58,640 nt of DNA from NCBI RefSeq assembly GCF_016908935.1, contig NZ_JAFBEV010000020.1, positions 1-58,640 on the forward strand. The letters are read 5' to 3'. This document shows, piece after piece, positions 55,515 to 58,640 of the stretch. A program made the position numbers and the translations under genes. Under the pieces are notes generated by a model. The model saw only the letters and a list, made by a program, of their open reading frames with translations. It was not told the DNA's origin and did not search any database. Numbering within the stretch: the first letter of the stretch is position 1; each line of letters opens with the position of its first letter. Source of the stretch: Sporolactobacillus spathodeae (lineage in GTDB: Bacteria > Bacillota > Bacilli > Bacillales > Sporolactobacillaceae).

Positions 55515-56264
55515 TTAGAGAACTTTGGTAAACCGTTCGTAATACTGTCTTTGGACGTCGGTAATCCTGCTGTCTGTGATAATGGCGTCGATATTTTTCA
55601 ACTTATAAAAAGTATAGAGCGCACTGATTTCTAGTTTTGAATAATCGCAGACGATATACCGCTGTTCCGCATTGTCCAGAATGAGCTGGTTGCTCAGTCC
55701 CTCATCTTCATACGTTGTCGTGACGTTGACATCTGCTAGGCCATTGGTGCCAATGAACGCTTTGGCTACTTTTATCCGGCTGATCATGTCGTTTGCAAAT
55801 ACCCCGTAAAACGTATCGGTGCTGTGCCGGTAACGACCGCCAACCAAAAGCAGTGATTGGAAGCCCTGCGCCTGGAGTCGGTTAAAAATGGATAGAGAAT
55901 TAGTAACGATTGTAATCTCGATTGCCGGCAAAACGTCGACAATGTATTCAATCGTTGTTCCGCTTCCGAGAAAAATGATGTCTTGCTCATGAATTAATGC
56001 CGCACATTTCTTTGCAATTTCGCGTTTTTCTTCAATATGTATTTTTGCTTTTTTTTCATGGCTGATGACGGTATAAGAGGAAAATCCAGCCTTTTTGGCT
56101 CCGCCGTGCACGCGAACGAGCTGGCCGCTGTCTTCAAGATCTTTTAGATCGCGTCGAATCGTCATTTCTGTGACTCTGAGGTCCTTTGCCAGTTGGACAA
56201 CTTCAACGATTTTTGTCGCGTCTAGCATGGAGAGAATAGCTTCCTGCCGCTTTGTTTTCAACAT
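55515..56264 (-). CDS. DeoR/LacR-family transcriptional regulator, second copy
   Basis: A 249-residue paralogue of 53381-54136. Winged helix QLAKDLRVTEMTIRRDLKDLED, hinge VHGGA, DeoRC domain with LGSGTTIEYI and AFIGTNGLAD. It lies downstream of the galactitol PTS genes on the same strand, separated by a terminator, and may regulate them. Confidence 0.9.
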   Translation of the reverse strand: MLKTKRQEAILSMLDATKIVEVVQLAKDLRVTEMTIRRDLKDLEDSGQLVRVHGGAKKAGFSSYTVISHEKKAKIHIEEKREIAKKCAALIHEQDIIFLGSGTTIEYIVDVLPAIEITIVTNSLSIFNRLQAQGFQSLLLVGGRYRHSTDTFYGVFANDMISRIKVAKAFIGTNGLADVNVTTTYEDEGLSNQLILDNAEQRYIVCDYSKLEISALYTFYKLKNIDAIITDSRITDVQRQYYERFTKVL

Positions 56265-56599
56265 ACTGATTCGCTCACTCTCTTATCGTGATTCTCAGCT
56301 AAATACTATCATTATCGCTAAGGGCTGTCCAAAAGTAAGGCTTGACGCACGGAGAATAGAGCGTCACCTTGGAATGGATCCGCTGATGCCTGTTCGAACA
56401 TGAGAAAAATTGGCCTAGCCAAATCCTCTTTTGCAGCCCATGTGCTTCGCTGTCTCCCATGTCCTGCTGTTCCCAGAAGGCGTCAGAGCACTTCCACTGC
56501 AATTTTCGCATAAAGGTCGTGAGTATTATAGCTTATAAATAAACAGGAACGGCCTCTAATAGGAGGTCGTTCCTGTTATTCATCATTTAGCGAGTAAGC
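56265..56599. other. Intergenic region with IS-end-like and palindromic remnants
   Basis: Near 56321 GGGCTGTCCAAAAGTAAGG resembles the outer end of some insertion sequences. A TGACGC/GCGTCA hairpin follows (about 56344-56367), then a perfect palindrome TGTTCGAACA at 56391-56400. No transposase or convincing ORF is present. The right part holds the gatC terminator (56542-56577). Confidence 0.35.
56542..56577 (-). terminator. Terminator of the galactitol PTS transcript
   Basis: AACAGGAACGGCCTC and GGAGGTCGTTCCTGTT pair with one G-U around a short loop, 22 bp past the gatC stop. Confidence 0.8.
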
Positions 56600-58012
56600 T
56601 TATTGTGCTGCTTTAGCTTCTGCATAAGCACGATTCCGTTTTTTCATTTGGAAAGCATACCAGATGAACAGCAGGACATAGCCAGCACAAGCAGCGAGTG
56701 CGTAGAGAATGTAGGCACCGCCTTGGCCTGCTGCGTGACCAACAAGGTAGCCAAGGAATTTTTCGATAGGGCCTTCCATTGTTGTCTGAGAAATCATTTG
56801 ACCTTGATGAACGCCAGCTGGGAAGGCACCAACAACTTTCGCTGTGTGTGTAACAAACGGAGCAGCCAGTGTGCCAGCCCAAAGGAAGATAGGCAATTCA
56901 AGAGCGCCAATGACAATCATACGAATAATCTTACCACGTGTGACGACAAGCAGAGCTGGCGTAACGCCCATGGCGATGATACCGCCGAGCGGGAGCAGGT
57001 GGTTGCCTGGAAGAATCAATGCTTCGCCGAGCATAATCGGTGCGAGTACGTTTGCTGCTGCCCAGATTTCTGCGCGGCCTGCGATGAATGGCCAGTCCAG
57101 ACCGATGTTAAATGTGCGGCCTTTCAGATATTTCGTTGCAACAGCTGAAATCCCTTGAGAAAGTGGTTCTACCGCTTTGATAAACCAGTTGCCGATTTGT
57201 GAGAACAATTCGAGACAGGTACCAGCAGTGAATGCGAGAACGAAAATGGCTTTAAAATCCTGATGGGCCATCAGACCGATAAAGACACCGAGATAAATAC
57301 CAATCGCAAAGTTGCTGCCCCAGAAACCGATCTTCTTATTCAGTTTCGCTGCATCAAAGTCGAATTTATCGAGCCAAGGGAAAATAATATCAAAAATATT
57401 GTTCAGGACCATAATAATCGGGTTCATCATATAGTTCATGTGTGTCGTTGTCATTGGGTTATTGTCATTGTGCATCAAATCGTTAAATGTCGGTTTCATC
57501 AAATCAGAGTTGATAATTTTCATGCTACCGATACCTAGGACAAGGACCGCCGCGATGAACAGGTTGGCACCTGAGAAAATACAGAACAGGCCAACAAATG
57601 CTAAGTGCCAAACATCGAAAATATCAACGTCAAGCGTATTCGTCTTTTTCAAGAAAATCATAACAATATTTAATAGAACAAGTAAGAGCAGGAAGAATAG
57701 CGTATAAGGCGAGCCCCAAGTAATTGTTGCTAGAGGCGCCCAGCCAACGTCAGTAATACTTAATTGAATACCTGTTGAATGGACAAAAGCAGTCAACGCT
57801 GTTGAGAAAGCCGATGTCAGCATACCGATAATGGCGCCGATACCAGTTAATGCAATTGCAAGACGAATACCGCCTTCCAAAGCCTTTGTCCATTTTACTC
57901 TGAAGATCAAAGCGATTATTGTCAAAACAATAAGCATGACCGGTGCAGCACCAAGAGCAATAATCGGATTAAAAATGCTGTTTGCTAGTTGAATAATGGA
58001 ACCCATGTTCAT
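56600..58012 (-). CDS. gatC: PTS galactitol-type transporter subunit IIC
   Basis: A 470-residue membrane channel subunit with about 11 helices. The family marks include the opening IIQLANSIFNPIIALGAAPVML and DLMHNDNNPMTTTHMNYMMNPIIM. It moves galactitol, or a related polyol or sugar, while it is phosphorylated. ATG 58006 is an alternative start with better spacing to GAGAGGTG. IIB lies 223 bp upstream; IIA is not in the window. Confidence 0.88.
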   Translation of the reverse strand: MNMGSIIQLANSIFNPIIALGAAPVMLIVLTIIALIFRVKWTKALEGGIRLAIALTGIGAIIGMLTSAFSTALTAFVHSTGIQLSITDVGWAPLATITWGSPYTLFFLLLLVLLNIVMIFLKKTNTLDVDIFDVWHLAFVGLFCIFSGANLFIAAVLVLGIGSMKIINSDLMKPTFNDLMHNDNNPMTTTHMNYMMNPIIMVLNNIFDIIFPWLDKFDFDAAKLNKKIGFWGSNFAIGIYLGVFIGLMAHQDFKAIFVLAFTAGTCLELFSQIGNWFIKAVEPLSQGISAVATKYLKGRTFNIGLDWPFIAGRAEIWAAANVLAPIMLGEALILPGNHLLPLGGIIAMGVTPALLVVTRGKIIRMIVIGALELPIFLWAGTLAAPFVTHTAKVVGAFPAGVHQGQMISQTTMEGPIEKFLGYLVGHAAGQGGAYILYALAACAGYVLLFIWYAFQMKKRNRAYAEAKAAQ

Positions 58013-58102
58013 TCACCTCTCCGAAGATATTGGAATAAAATATTATTTCTTTATTTATTGGCTTGGTTAAAACCTGATGTTGTTTTTGATCGTTTCTCGC
58101 CA

Positions 58103-58143
58103 TGTGTTCGCTTGCCGCGGGGCGTACCGCGTGCCTCAGACAG
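58103..58143. repeat. Dispersed intergenic element, copy 4
   Basis: GTGTTCGCTTGCCGCGGGGC, matching the GC-rich core of the copies at 8696, 44161 and 54187. It interrupts the gap between gatB and gatC, genes that are normally almost contiguous. Confidence 0.5.
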
Positions 58144-58235
58144 GTAAAAATCTGCGGGTCTCGCTGGCAGTTGTTCCCGCAGGCATCGCACACATTACCT
58201 TTGGTCAGAAAAACAACATTAAATTTAAACTTAGC

Positions 58236-58538
58236 TTATTTATTCAGACTTTTGATCGTTTCTGCCATTTTGTCATACACCGGCTGAGCCATTACTGGAA
58301 TTCGGTACAGGATCGGGCCACAGTCAACGGTTGGAATCTTGACTTCAAAACCGAGATCCGGCGTAACGATTGGTGCAAAAATATCATAGCCGGACATCAT
58401 TTCTTCGGTTACATCCTTAATCATCACCGCATCGCAAGATACATCAAAGCCGCGGCTTTTCATTTCATCTTCCAAAGCATCTTTGATCTGATGGCTTGAG
58501 TTCACACCGGCACCACATGCAGTTAAAATTTTAATCAT
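58236..58538 (-). CDS. gatB: PTS galactitol-type subunit IIB
   Basis: A 100-residue cytosolic IIB protein. The phosphorylated cysteine is C8 in ILTACGAGVNSS. It accepts phosphate from IIA and passes it to the sugar in IIC. GAGGGGGA lies upstream of the ATG. The remaining 58539-58640 runs to the window edge and shows no gene. Confidence 0.9.
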   Translation of the reverse strand: MIKILTACGAGVNSSHQIKDALEDEMKSRGFDVSCDAVMIKDVTEEMMSGYDIFAPIVTPDLGFEVKIPTVDCGPILYRIPVMAQPVYDKMAETIKSLNK

Positions 58539-58640
58539 TTTAATTCCCCCTCGTATTATTAGTTTTGAAGTTAATAGTAATCCCTGTTCAGCTCGGGTAC
58601 TGCGTGATATCCTCTAGTTGTTCATTGGAATGGATCCAAC

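Overview
The window reads as chromosome from a spore-forming member of Bacillales with moderate GC. Supporting genes are a YjcZ-type spore peptide, the YrrN/YrrO (TrhP) U32 pair, a YkvI homologue, a sigma-D-like promoter in front of a chemotaxis receptor and a Geobacillus-like Cas9. The sugar-use genes (mannose/fructose, tagatose/galactitol) would suit a lactic spore-former such as Sporolactobacillus. That genus is an inference.

Layout. 1-448: tandem repeat of 19-21 bp units with a 164 bp higher-order period. 0.6-10.6 kb: housekeeping and metabolic genes (MFS transporter, DrrAB-like ABC exporter, ROK fructokinase plus mannose-6-P isomerase, a ribokinase fragment, a beta-hydroxyacid dehydrogenase, the TrhP1/TrhP2 tRNA-hydroxylation pair and a DUF2383 four-helix protein). 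10.8-41.6 kb: a continuous defence island. It holds (i) a small tyrosine recombinase inside its own inverted repeats, (ii) a complete six-gene type I BREX operon (brxA-brxB-brxC-pglX-pglZ-brxL), (iii) a type II-C CRISPR-Cas locus (tracrRNA, cas9, cas1, cas2, 59-repeat array) and (iv) a type II Wadjet operon (jetA-jetB-jetC-jetD). All defence genes are on the + strand. 41.7-58.6 kb: D-serine dehydratase, VanZ-like protein, MCP, M29 aminopeptidase, spore peptide, RsgA-like GTPase plus GNAT, YkvI, MntH, and a sugar cluster with two DeoR regulators, a LacC-type kinase and galactitol PTS IIC and IIB.

How the parts may work together. BREX methylates host DNA and blocks phage replication, Cas9 uses 58 stored spacers, and Wadjet cleaves plasmids, so the island covers phage and plasmid threats at three levels. 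The most interesting possibility is upstream of BREX. A 177-residue recombinase, the size of FimB/FimE-type DNA invertases, lies between 22 bp inverted repeats (21/22 match, 19 perfect) that end about 105 bp before brxA. Its promoter now points away from BREX; inversion would point it at BREX with no visible terminator between. This could be an on/off switch for the defence operon. That is a hypothesis from sequence geometry only.

The CRISPR repeat in crRNA orientation runs on the - strand, towards the cas genes, and ends in an extended -10-like element as in Neisseria II-C arrays. The decayed repeats lie at the far (cas-distal) end. Other non-coding features are a tracrRNA with a clear anti-repeat, a possible leader-peptide attenuator before rsgA, a cre plus operator region before a lacR-like gene, and two families of dispersed intergenic repeats.
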